Source: Photobacterium angustum
GTDB taxonomy: Bacteria; Pseudomonadota; Gammaproteobacteria; Enterobacterales; Vibrionaceae
Assembly: GCF_003026365.1 (NCBI RefSeq)
Contig: NZ_PYOM01000001.1
Coordinates: 248,001-312,000 of the forward strand
DNA: 64,000 nt
Direction: 5' to 3'
This document shows, piece by piece, positions 16,558-25,314 of the stretch (positions are counted from its first letter, which is position 1; every line of letters begins with the position of its first letter). The notes below the pieces were generated by a model. It was given only the letters and a program-made list of their open reading frames with translations. It made no database searches and was not told where the DNA came from. Both the position numbers and the translations under genes were made by a program.

Positions 16558-17519
16558 GGTGGTTAGCTCTTGTTTTAGTTATTTTTCTTATCAGCGTCTT
16601 TTATATGACGCTGATCTCTCCTACAAAAGTCATGGAGTCAAAAAAAGTTAAAGCGGACAGGTTTATAAAAAGCCATGTAAATGAGTTGATAGAACCTGAA
16701 ATAGCGTTCAATGATCAAAATAATTTTGAATTGGAGAAAGTTGAAGAGAGCACTGATGAAAAGATTATGCGTATACATGTACTTAGTGACGAATTTCAAT
16801 CACTAAGGGGAACTAAATTATTAAATAAAATGGCAAATTTTTGGGGTGAGTGCAAGTCGACCCATACATGCGATGAGCAACTTATAAAATTAGAAAAACA
16901 ATTACCTTACTCGTTATTTAAGCTGTTGAGTGATTTTGAATCACTTAGAGAAGAGTGGTTATTAACTTCTCTCAGTATTTCTATGGATCTTCCTTTTAAT
17001 GAAAAAGTCTATCAAGTTAGACAACAATACGAGAGTGTCTGGGGGGCATATACTGATCTTTTATTTGAAGAGGAGTTTAAATACTACCGCTTTAGAGCCG
17101 AAAGCATGATGTTACAACAAGTCTCGCCTTCTGAATATATAGAACAACTAAACCAGTTATTTGAACAGCAGGCGGCGTCAAAGCTTGATATATTTGTTCA
17201 ATCAAAAAGTGCTAAATTCGATTATGCTTTAGGGAATATACCTAATACATACAGTGAAGAAGAACGAGAATTGCTCGTAAAAGAGCTTTCTTTACTCTAT
17301 TTAACTGAACAAGAAAGAACCGATTTTTACAAAAGGGATCTGCAAATAAAAAATCAAAGGCAAGAAGTTGAAACATACCAGAAACAGCTTTTTGAGTTAA
17401 AAAAGAGTTTGGAAAGTATGCGTAATAATGAATATAGAACGTTATCTGATGATGAGTGGCAAAGGATATACCAAGATCGGATCGGGGAATTTAGAAAGGT
17501 TTTTTTTGACTATCACTGA
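16554..17519 (+). CDS. Membrane-anchored helical protein coupled to the sphingomyelinase; possible export chaperone
   Basis: 321 residues. An N-terminal membrane anchor (WLALVLVIFLISVFYMTLIS, residues 3-22) is followed by an almost wholly alpha-helical, Glu/Lys/Gln-rich periplasmic region with a coiled-coil-like stretch near 250-290. The start overlaps the stop of the sphingomyelinase gene by four bases. The layout (single anchor, long helical body, gene directly after a secreted lipid-degrading enzyme) resembles lipase-specific foldases (Lif), and LLFEEEFKYYRFRAES is faintly Lif-like, but the diagnostic Lif motif is not found. A dedicated chaperone or inhibitor of the enzyme is my inference; I do not recognise the family. 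Confidence 0.5.
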   Translation: MRWLALVLVIFLISVFYMTLISPTKVMESKKVKADRFIKSHVNELIEPEIAFNDQNNFELEKVEESTDEKIMRIHVLSDEFQSLRGTKLLNKMANFWGECKSTHTCDEQLIKLEKQLPYSLFKLLSDFESLREEWLLTSLSISMDLPFNEKVYQVRQQYESVWGAYTDLLFEEEFKYYRFRAESMMLQQVSPSEYIEQLNQLFEQQAASKLDIFVQSKSAKFDYALGNIPNTYSEEERELLVKELSLLYLTEQERTDFYKRDLQIKNQRQEVETYQKQLFELKKSLESMRNNEYRTLSDDEWQRIYQDRIGEFRKVFFDYH

Positions 17520-17880
17520 TATATAATTTAGACGCTATATAAATTGTACGACATATCTCGACAGAGCGTTTTTGAAAGTAATGTTGATAAGATCACGATT
17601 TGTATTGGTAATTTATATTTCATGGTAATTATTCATAGTAAATAACAAATAGCATGAGATAATAGTGTGAACTTTTTGTGGTGAGACAACTAGTTAACAA
17701 GGTGTGGTTAAAAAGTATGCAATTAATGCTTTATTTTTGTCAGTGAAAACGGCAGAATGACCTCACATTTGAACTCGGTCACTCTATTTGAATTGAATTC
17801 TCATAAAACACATTGCTGTTTACCGAGTTGGTGATAATGTCTCGCCGCATTCCGAATTTTTAAAGTAAAAGGTTACAAAT
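17520..17880. other. Non-coding AT-rich spacer after the sphingomyelinase operon
   Basis: 361 bases with no ORF I can support, no clear terminator, and no copy of the Tn7-like end repeats in inverted orientation. It presumably holds the promoter of the next gene; AAAAGG at its end is the ribosome binding site of that gene. Confidence 0.4.
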
Positions 17881-18369
17881 ATGTCTGATGTACCAGAGTC
17901 TGTTGCAAATATTGCTGCTGTCGCTCAGCCAGTTGCTGAGTCTTCAGGTTCAGTGTGGGGTTATGTAGCAGGTGGCGTGGTTTTATTAATCATTGCCGGT
18001 ATTTATGGTTATAAGAAAATTAACCAACCTGCATTTGTGATTAAGCAGGTACGTAAGAAAAACCTGAAAGAAATGAAAAAGCAGGGCATTGAAAATTCCG
18101 AGTTTATGGTAGATATGGATAAGCTACTAGAATCAATGCTTGCATACACGACAGAAAATAAAATGAAAGGTGCAGACGTTGTAACGTTGTTGAAGCCTTT
18201 AAATGATAAAGATCGTGTGAAAACGCCAAAAGATATGTACAACTCTATGATTTATATTGCGAATGAAATTAAAGATGTTTCACTGGCTAAAGAGTTTAAA
18301 AACAAATCTAAGCAAGTGAAATCAAGTTCAGCATTGATGGCTGGTTTGTTAAAGCGTGCTGGTATCTAA
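17881..18369 (+). CDS. Single-pass membrane protein, unknown function
   Basis: 162 residues: a short N-terminal segment, one membrane helix (VWGYVAGGVVLLIIAGIYGY, about residues 25-44), then a basic, helical cytoplasmic domain with regular Lys spacing (KQVRKKNLKEMKKQG; KDRVKTPKDMYNSM). AAAGG stands eight bases before the ATG and a strong terminator follows, so this is a well-formed gene. Base composition is less AT-rich than the preceding cargo-like genes. I do not recognise it; homologues in Photobacterium would be expected. Confidence 0.6.
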   Translation: MSDVPESVANIAAVAQPVAESSGSVWGYVAGGVVLLIIAGIYGYKKINQPAFVIKQVRKKNLKEMKKQGIENSEFMVDMDKLLESMLAYTTENKMKGADVVTLLKPLNDKDRVKTPKDMYNSMIYIANEIKDVSLAKEFKNKSKQVKSSSALMAGLLKRAGI

Positions 18370-18390
18370 TTGATACTTAAATATATTCGA

Positions 18391-18419
18391 AGGGCTGATT
18401 ATTATCAGCCCTTTTTTTA
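18391..18419 (+). terminator. Terminator after the orphan membrane protein gene
   Basis: GGGCTGA / TCAGCCC stem with loop TTATTA, followed by seven T residues. Confidence 0.9.
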
Positions 18420-18480
18420 TCGTTATTTTTTACGATAAAAATTCAACCTGTCAAATATAAATAGTAGGGCCATAATATTT

Positions 18481-19912
18481 TTATGAAACGCAACGCTTTG
18501 CGTATTCATCTAGTGTCTTTAGAATCTGTTCCTTATGCTCTGTTTTAAACTCTATAAAACTACAACGGCTAGTTGGAGCTAAAAATCAATCAACAAAGAT
18601 TTAGGGGATGTAACTGCGTCTCTGTCTCGACGACTCCCTCTGCGACTAACTACATTTTAACTCTTTGCCTAGTGAAGCAATATTATTCAAAATTGAGCTC
18701 TTTTAAGCTTGATAGACTGGAATAACCCGTTCCAAAATCATCAAGGGCTCAACGAACGCCTAAGGTACGAAAACGCTGCATGATCTTATCTAATTTGATA
18801 AATGCATTGGTTGTATTTTCTCTTTCTGTCATTTCAAAGACTAATCCTTGTTATAATGTCGGGTTCTGCTTAATTAACAAGATGACATCATCAACAAATC
18901 TGGGATCATTGAGCATAGATAGAGTAACGTTTATAGAAACGTAAAAATCTTTATTACAATGGGCTATTAAAAGTTTATCTATTGAGAGCTGCTTTAATAA
19001 ATGTAAAGTTATCGGTTTTATTTTCCCATTTGATTCTACTTTTGTAATAAATTGATTTGGAGAGATCAATTGGGCATGACGATATAGCCAACGACAGAGT
19101 AATTCGGCTCCAATGATCTGGTGAGTTTGATTACAGACAATAGGTTGATAATAAAAAATAAACTCATTATTTTTTATTGCTCTGTCTATATCCTTTTTAA
19201 ATGAGAAGTTATTAGTTTGAATGTAATTAATTATAAGGACAATGAGCATGCATAAAATAAAAATAAATGCAGCCAATGCGCCAATGCCTAATAACACCTG
19301 AGAAGATTTAGCGCCAACAATCACTTTAAAAGGAAATTGAGCAGAGTGATATGACTTATGGAATAAGTAGCTTTTCTTTTTATTAATTAAAATATTACCG
19401 TTATTGGTAACAACATAACCTCGTAAATACTCATCCGCATTAGTTAACCAGTCATCCATATAAGGTGCGTTTATAAATAGCTGATAAAAGCCCTTTGTTC
19501 CTTTAACGACAAGATGTAATTCATCGATCTGATTAAGAGAACTACGTTTGCGATAAAGTAGCGGTAATTTATCTTTTTTTAATCGTTCAATCAGACTAGG
19601 TGAAATTGGAGTATGCAAAGAGGCATTACGATCTGAATAGATGTAATGATTGTTTTGAAAGTATGCAACACTTCGTAGTGAGCGAGATGAAAGAACCAAT
19701 GTAACCAAGTCATGCATACTTTTAGCGTCTGGTTGGTTCTCTGGTAGATGTAAAACGCTAGATATACGTTTATTTAAAGTTTTATTTAATGCAACAGCAA
19801 TATCTTTACTTAAATTATCACACCTAATATTTAAGTATGTAAATGTAATAGGCGTAGCAATTAAAATAGCTAACAAAGCTAGTTGAAACATTTTTTTTAC
19901 TGTAAATGACAT
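18481..19912 (-). pseudogene. Membrane sensor with EAL domain (c-di-GMP phosphodiesterase), broken
   Basis: From ATG 19912 the protein has an N-terminal membrane helix, a periplasmic sensor of about 190 residues in the style of CSS-motif phosphodiesterases, a second membrane helix, and the start of an EAL domain (FIFYYQPIV, then GAELLCRW where E-A/L-L is expected). The frame hits TAA at 18851 after LLIKQNPTL. Beyond it the same frame still encodes EAL-domain sequence: VFEMTER, a TGA, then LDDFGTGYSSLSSLKELNF, a TAA, a stretch with sequence missing, and LVAEGVVETETQL, with a C-terminal tail to a stop at 18481. Several stops plus an internal deletion make it a pseudogene. Confidence 0.8.
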
Positions 19913-20081
19913 AATAAAATTTGTTTCACACTTTGATATAACGGCCAATTAAAAATATGCCATTATGGTATATCATTGCCATTTAAAATATTTGGTTAAG
20001 TCGATAAAAGATACCAATGGTGACAAGTTGTATCTTTTATCTTTTGGTGAGAAGTGAGCTAATTCATTAAAAATATGACAT

Positions 20082-20243
20082 CTATGCTTTATTTTCAAAG
20101 TCTTTGCGAACAATTTCTAAGGCGGAAAGTACGATCTCTGGGGCAATGTCATTACTCTCTAATAAATAAATCAAATCTACCGCGAGCTTTATTTCTTCCG
20201 GTGCATTTTCTAATGTTTTTGTTGTTATTTGGTTATCAGACAT
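20082..20243 (-). CDS. rsmS: RsmS/YbaM-family small protein (DUF2496)
   Basis: Only 53 residues. The core [19 protein letters not shown] and the following [17 protein letters not shown] match E. coli YbaM, called RsmS in plant-pathogenic enterobacteria where it affects secondary metabolism. In E. coli the gene directly follows priC; here an HDAC-family gene lies between them, with only 15 bases separating it from this gene. ATG at 20243 is preceded by AGAGAAAT on the minus strand. Molecular role unknown. Confidence 0.85.
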   Translation of the reverse strand: MSDNQITTKTLENAPEEIKLAVDLIYLLESNDIAPEIVLSALEIVRKDFENKA

Positions 20244-20258
20244 AATTTCTCTTTATCG

Positions 20259-21167
20259 CTATTTGTTGTGTACTAATAATGCTGCATGAATAAGTTGTAA
20301 GTGTAGCTCGACTAAATCTTGATGATTTGTTCTATATCCACCACCGATGACTGCGGCGACTGGAATATTCTGCGCTTTAGATTGGGCTAAAATATAATGA
20401 TCTCGTTGGTATAAACCTTGTTTAGAAACATCAAAATATCCCAGTTCATCATGCTGGTGGATATCAACACCGGCATCGTATATCACCAAGTCAGGTTGGT
20501 GCTGAGCAAGTAGAAGAGGGAGAACACCTTGCAATGCCGTGAGGTAATCATCTGTTGATGTATTTCTTTCTAAAGCAAGATCAATATCTGAATCAGGCTT
20601 ACGAGCAGGGAAGTTTTTATCACAGTGCACTGAGAAGGTAATGATGTTGGGATCATCGGCAAATAGTGTTGCAGTGCCATCACCATGATGTACATCACAA
20701 TCAATAATCATGACCTTGTCGATATGAGAATAAGATAAAGCATGTTTAGCTGCGATGGCTAAGTCATTAAATAGACAAAAACCACTACCAAAGTCATGAT
20801 GGGCGTGATGATAACCACCACTTAAATGAATCGCGATACCGTGCTCAAGTGCTAAATCAACAGTTAATTGAGTTCCACCTGTTGAAAGTAGGGTTCGATT
20901 GATTAATTCATCACTCCAAGGGAATCCGATACGGCGCATTTTTGCTGCTGGCAATCGATTAAAGAGTAAGTCATCAACATATTCACTATCATGAATCGCC
21001 TTAATTTTGGCAATATCAGCCCTATTGGGTTGGTGAATACTTACCTTGTTACTTAATTCTGAGTGAAAAATAGCCTCAAACAGCAGTCGGTATTTATTAA
21101 TCGGGTAACGGTGCTTGTCTGGCAAGGTTAGAGCCGAGTATTGAGAATGATAAATAAGAGGAAGCAT
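20259..21167 (-). CDS. Histone deacetylase-family hydrolase (AcuC/HdaH type)
   Basis: 302 residues of the arginase/deacetylase superfamily. Zinc and catalytic motifs are intact: GGYHHAHHDFGSGFCLFND with the paired histidines, IIDCDVHHGDGT with the Asp-x-His zinc ligands, and DAGVDIHQHDELG with the third zinc Asp. Bacterial members deacetylate lysine residues or small amides; the substrate cannot be read from sequence. The ATG lies two bases after the priC stop and 15 bases separate its end from rsmS, so it is part of the same leftward operon. Confidence 0.85.
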   Translation of the reverse strand: MLPLIYHSQYSALTLPDKHRYPINKYRLLFEAIFHSELSNKVSIHQPNRADIAKIKAIHDSEYVDDLLFNRLPAAKMRRIGFPWSDELINRTLLSTGGTQLTVDLALEHGIAIHLSGGYHHAHHDFGSGFCLFNDLAIAAKHALSYSHIDKVMIIDCDVHHGDGTATLFADDPNIITFSVHCDKNFPARKPDSDIDLALERNTSTDDYLTALQGVLPLLLAQHQPDLVIYDAGVDIHQHDELGYFDVSKQGLYQRDHYILAQSKAQNIPVAAVIGGGYRTNHQDLVELHLQLIHAALLVHNK

Positions 21168-21169
21168 TG

Positions 21170-21721
21170 TTAGCCTTTTCTCTCTCTGTTACTAATGTCG
21201 GTTTCGATTTTGATCAAGGCTGCTTGGCAGCGACTTATCCTACCTTCAAGCGCAAGAATTTCTTTTTGGAGCTGTTGTTGCTCAAACTGTGAAGCACAAC
21301 GGCTAATTAATAATTCTTTATCACGAAGCATAGCTTTTAAGCGACGTTCCCAATCTTTATGTTGATTAAGATCTTGATATATTTCATTAATTGGTCTGCG
21401 CCAGACAGCTTGGTTTTTCGGCTCTTTTTTACGAATGTTTAGTGTGGCTAATTCACGCTGGATAGCTTGAATTTGGCTCACAATTTTTTCACAGAGGTGC
21501 TGTGTTCTTGCCGGTAATAAGCGTCCGGCTTGTTGTTCTTTTTGTAATAATTGGAGCTCATTATGGACTTCATTGACACAGGGAGTAAGCAACTTGCTAC
21601 GTGTTTTAAATAGCGTTTCGTCAAACAGGGGCTTAAAGGATTCGCCACGTTTACGGTCAACGTCAGCTGCTTGTTGCTTTAATTGTTCAATCAGTGAAAT
21701 AAGACGAGATAAGTCAATCAT
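21170..21721 (-). CDS. priC: Primosomal replication protein PriC
   Basis: 183 residues, helical, Gln- and Arg-rich, beginning LSRLISLIEQLKQQAADVDRK and ending in a helical C-terminus typical of PriC (formerly N''). PriC binds SSB and reloads the DnaB helicase at stalled forks with gaps. The family is poorly conserved; the call rests on overall pattern, on FDETLFKTRSKLL and PARTQHLCEKIVSQIQAIQREL, and on linkage with rsmS and, more distantly, ybaN-apt-dnaX, as in E. coli. Likely cotranscribed with the HDAC gene that begins two bases downstream. Confidence 0.85.
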   Translation of the reverse strand: MIDLSRLISLIEQLKQQAADVDRKRGESFKPLFDETLFKTRSKLLTPCVNEVHNELQLLQKEQQAGRLLPARTQHLCEKIVSQIQAIQRELATLNIRKKEPKNQAVWRRPINEIYQDLNQHKDWERRLKAMLRDKELLISRCASQFEQQQLQKEILALEGRISRCQAALIKIETDISNRERKG

Positions 21722-21747
21722 AGAGAAACCTTGTATTACAAGCTAAA

Positions 21748-22521
21748 TTAGAACCAAGCTTGCCAAGCTAATTTAATCGCTAAAATTAAAACAACAGTTA
21801 CAAAAACAGGTCGAATAAACTTTGCGCCAAAGCGTATTGCAGAATGAGCACCAATGTAAGCACCTAGCATTAAACATATCCCCATCGTTAAACCAAGCGC
21901 AAAATTGACTTGCCCTAAAACAATGAAAGTAACTAATGAAGTAATGTTACTGGTGAAATTCATCGCTTTTGCTAGGCCACATGCACGTAGCATGTCTAAC
22001 CGATATAAAATCATGCTAGAAACAGTCCAAAAAGCGCCTGTACCTGGGCCTGCTACACCATCATAAAAACCGATACTTGTTCCTTGAAGCCATTGTTTAA
22101 GTTTTAGTATAGGGGTGACTGATGGTAATACGTATTGCTCATCTTTTGGCTGGGGGTGCCAAATAGTATAAATAGCCACGGCAAAAATAAGCAGAGGTAA
22201 GCCTTTTTCTAGCCATTCGCTACTAATTAGATTAACAATTAAGGTACCTGTTATTGCACCAATAAATGTAGCGATAAAGGAAGCAAGCCAAAAACGTGGT
22301 GAGAATAGGTTCTTTTTGTAATAAGTCCAAGCCGCTGTTGCAGAGGCAAAGCTTGCAGCGAGTTTATTGGTACCTAAAGCAATATGTGGTGGCAATCCTA
22401 GTGATAGCAAGGCAGGGACGGTGAGCATTCCACCACCGCCTGCAACCGCATCAATAAAGCCAGCGGCAAGGGCAATAATACCGAGTATCAGTAAGGTACT
22501 CGGTTCTATCATCTCAATCAT
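21748..22521 (-). CDS. yfcA: TSUP-family permease, YfcA-like
   Basis: 257 residues, about eight membrane segments, with the TauE/SafE (TSUP) signature GFIDAVAGGGGMLTVPALL in the first repeat and GFYDGVAGPGTGAFWT in the second. This pair of motifs is characteristic of E. coli YfcA. Members export sulfite or organosulfur anions; the substrate here is unknown. It sits 20 bases past the dinG stop codon and 26 before priC, within a leftward operon. An alternative ATG three codons in (22512) is equally plausible. Confidence 0.8.
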   Translation of the reverse strand: MIEMIEPSTLLILGIIALAAGFIDAVAGGGGMLTVPALLSLGLPPHIALGTNKLAASFASATAAWTYYKKNLFSPRFWLASFIATFIGAITGTLIVNLISSEWLEKGLPLLIFAVAIYTIWHPQPKDEQYVLPSVTPILKLKQWLQGTSIGFYDGVAGPGTGAFWTVSSMILYRLDMLRACGLAKAMNFTSNITSLVTFIVLGQVNFALGLTMGICLMLGAYIGAHSAIRFGAKFIRPVFVTVVLILAIKLAWQAWF

Positions 22522-22541
22522 TAATTATTCTTTTTATTCAT

Positions 22542-24620
22542 TTAGTTATATTCAATAACCCGTTTAAAAGGAGGCAGAGAGTCTAATAATGATTTTCCGT
22601 ATCGACGGGTAATAATTCGACGGTCTAGAATGACTACTCTACCAGAGTCTTCTTCTTTTCGCAGTAAGCGGCCAACGGATTGAATCAGCTTTTTACTGGC
22701 TTCTGGTACTGAAATTTGTAAGAAGGGATTTCCGCCTCTACTTTCAATATATTCAGCGTGGGCTTCTTCTACTGGTGATGTAGGTACTGCAAATGGAATC
22801 TTGGTAATAATTAAATTTGTAAGCAAATCACCGGGTAAATCAAGACCTTCAGAAAAACTTCCGGTGCCAAATAAGATGCTAGCTTTACCGTTCTTACAGT
22901 TTTCTTTGTGTTTTTTTAGGGTTTCATTACGCGACTCTTCGCCTTGTACCAATAATTCCCATTTATTCTTTTTCGCTAGCGGACGTAATGCATCGGCGAC
23001 TTTATTCATTTGCCAATAAGAAGAGAACAACACCAAACTTGCGGTTTCACCTTCAAGGTATTCGGGTAATATTTCAATCAATAAGTCAGTAAACGCTTCG
23101 GCTTGTGGCTCCATTTTTAAAGAGGGGATCACTAAGCGCGCATTATTTTGATAATCAAATGGAGATGCTAGTGCTAAAAAGCGTGTTCCATCCGATTCAG
23201 AAACGCCAGCCTGACGGCAGAAAAAGTTAAATTGATTTAAAGCACGTAGAGTTGCTGAAACTAAAATAGATCCTGCTGCGCGACTCCAAAGTAACTGATC
23301 TAGCCGATAGCCGACCTCAAGTGGTGAAACTTCAATAATGTAGTCATTTTCCCGTTCAGGGCTTTTTTCTATCCAACGAGCTAACGGAGCACCTTTTTTA
23401 TTGTTTGGTTGCGCCATCAGTGTCCAGACTTTTTCAAGATTTTCCACGCGTTGTAGATAAAAACCGACTTCAGTAAGTGCTTGCTCACCTAATCGAGGAA
23501 TAATTTCATTTTCTTTAGTACGCTCGGAGATTAAATCTTGGATCTTACCCAACGATTGCATGACCTTTTTACTGGCTTCTTTACAGCCTTTCGCTTCTTC
23601 TTCTAACCATTGTGGTAATTCACCATGCTCAAAACGATACACGCCATCTTTATTAAAAATAGCGGGATCAATATTGTTGGCTATCTGACTTAATGTTGGG
23701 ATTAAGTGCTGGATGTTATCTTGTATTGCATTTTGAAAGCGATTGGCCTTTTGATAGTCAGCGAGCTCTGCGTATTTGCTAACATTTTGATTAAGTTTTT
23801 CAAGCCAACTTGCTGCGCCTTTCAAACTCGCTGCGGCAGATGAGAAGTCACGTGCGACTTGTGGCAGGTGGTGAGCCTCATCAATCACATAAATGGTTTG
23901 TTCTGGCTCTGGTAAGATAACACCACCACCTAGCTCGATATCTGCCATTAACAAAGCATGGTTAGCCACAATAACATCTGCTTTATCTAAGTGCTCACGT
24001 GCTTTGGCAAAAGGGCATGTACGATGCTTAGGCATACCAGCATGGCAGCTATGTTTATCCGCCATGATTTGCATCCAAACACGATCGGGAATCGTTGTCG
24101 GCCAACTGTCTCTGTCGCCATCCCATTTCTTTTGCTCGGTAGCCTTTAGCATTCGCTTTAGCAGATCGAGATCAGATTTTTTAGGTTTTTCTTCCCACAT
24201 AGCGAGTTGAGGATCACCGTCAGGCGAACAGCACGCTTCTAACTTATGGTTACAGCAATAACGTTGACGCCCTTTGGCGAGAATAAAACTGAATTCCTTT
24301 GGGAAAATTTGGTTAAACAACGGGAGATCTTTGTTGATTAACTGTTCTTGCAGCGCAACGGTTGCAGTCGAGATCAATAGTTTTTTGTTATTGAATAACG
24401 CAAAAGGGATGCCACCGAGCAGGTAGGCTAAAGATTTACCGATCCCTGTACCAGCCTCAGCCACTAACATTCGGTTTTTCTTGTGATATTCCCCAGCCAG
24501 CGTTTTTGCTATTTCTGACACCAAATAGTTTTGTGCGCGACGTGGAATAAAGTTATCTAGCTGTTTTCCTAAATTCTCATAGCACTGCTTGATATCGGTT
24601 TTTACTTGGCTGTGTAACAT
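22542..24620 (-). CDS. dinG: ATP-dependent DNA helicase DinG
   Basis: 692 residues of the XPD-like Fe-S superfamily 2 helicases. Walker A is AEAGTGIGKSLAYL; the iron-sulfur cysteines fall in RYCCNHKLEACC and CHAGMPKHRTCPF; the DEAH box is YVIDEAHHLPQVARD; helicase motif VI is LIQSVGRLLRKEEDSGR. DinG unwinds R-loops, D-loops and G-quadruplexes and helps forks pass transcription. A longer frame from 24677 adds 19 residues with no counterpart in E. coli; ATG 24620 (MLHSQVKTDIKQCYENL) aligns with the family start. First gene of the leftward dinG-yfcA-priC-HDAC-rsmS cluster. Confidence 0.93.
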   Translation of the reverse strand: MLHSQVKTDIKQCYENLGKQLDNFIPRRAQNYLVSEIAKTLAGEYHKKNRMLVAEAGTGIGKSLAYLLGGIPFALFNNKKLLISTATVALQEQLINKDLPLFNQIFPKEFSFILAKGRQRYCCNHKLEACCSPDGDPQLAMWEEKPKKSDLDLLKRMLKATEQKKWDGDRDSWPTTIPDRVWMQIMADKHSCHAGMPKHRTCPFAKAREHLDKADVIVANHALLMADIELGGGVILPEPEQTIYVIDEAHHLPQVARDFSSAAASLKGAASWLEKLNQNVSKYAELADYQKANRFQNAIQDNIQHLIPTLSQIANNIDPAIFNKDGVYRFEHGELPQWLEEEAKGCKEASKKVMQSLGKIQDLISERTKENEIIPRLGEQALTEVGFYLQRVENLEKVWTLMAQPNNKKGAPLARWIEKSPERENDYIIEVSPLEVGYRLDQLLWSRAAGSILVSATLRALNQFNFFCRQAGVSESDGTRFLALASPFDYQNNARLVIPSLKMEPQAEAFTDLLIEILPEYLEGETASLVLFSSYWQMNKVADALRPLAKKNKWELLVQGEESRNETLKKHKENCKNGKASILFGTGSFSEGLDLPGDLLTNLIITKIPFAVPTSPVEEAHAEYIESRGGNPFLQISVPEASKKLIQSVGRLLRKEEDSGRVVILDRRIITRRYGKSLLDSLPPFKRVIEYN

Positions 24621-25314
24621 GGCTGAAATTTCATAATGGCAGGGGACGGCATTGTAGCATGAAGTATTGGTGTTCAAAGTGAATAACGTGGAGTGAGGTG
24701 AAATTCAGGACATTGAACTGCGCTTAGGTTTTGTGTGTATTAGCGCTGGCGTTTCAGAAATAAAGAGAAACACCTCATAAAGTATTGAATGTGAAATTAC
24801 AGGAAAGGTGATTGTAAGGGATTTTTTTGAGTGATTGGAGTGATAAACGGAAACAAAATAATAGTTGTATTGTGCTTTGGATCACGATTACGAATAGATA
24901 TCTGCAATATTAAATACCAGAAATGACGGCTTAAAACGATCGCCCATCCATAATGCTTTTTAAAGCTTAAATGGTTTGAATGTCTGCGTTTGTATTTGTT
25001 TTTTAGCTTTTTATTCTATTTTTTTACACTTTTTAATAGTTAAAATAATAGGTAAAACGCCTTTTGATAGTATTTTTAATTTTTGCTTTACTGCCTTAAC
25101 TAGCTGAAAATTAATGTTATTTATGTTTTTTTTGTTTTTTTTTATGAAATTTGACAAAAATATTGAACTTCTGTCAGGATGCGTACCACGAACACCAACT
25201 CCTTGTTATTTTAGTTTTTTATTTTTAGAACTGTTGTGTAACAAGGAGAAAATAAACAGGGGGAGCCGGGAATGGTTCTCCATAAATAAGATAAAGAAAG
25301 GCAGTGGACTTATC
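24621..25314. promoter_or_regulatory. Long divergent region between dinG and the porin gene
   Basis: Nearly 700 bases with no supported gene. It includes a CRP-like half-palindrome TGTGC-N6-TCACG at 24871-24886, several T-rich tracts between 25000 and 25150, and the porin leader. In vibrios such regions bind ToxR upstream of ompU-type porins; I see AT-rich direct-repeat candidates around 25035-25065 but no unambiguous ToxR box. An in-frame upstream extension of the porin ORF to 25114 is not coding. Confidence 0.45.

Noticed and set aside
13561..18900. Search for the left end of the Tn7-like element (inverted copies of the 21-bp repeats ending in ACA)
   Set aside because: Only short chance matches such as AGAGGTA near 13580 were seen; no tandem set was found, so no left end is claimed.
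23893..24210. 105-codon ORF antisense to dinG
   Set aside because: It covers the conserved Fe-S and DEAH region of dinG on the opposite strand.
25114..25314. N-terminal extension of the porin ORF
   Set aside because: It would place 67 residues before a standard signal peptide; the ATG at 25315 is the real start.
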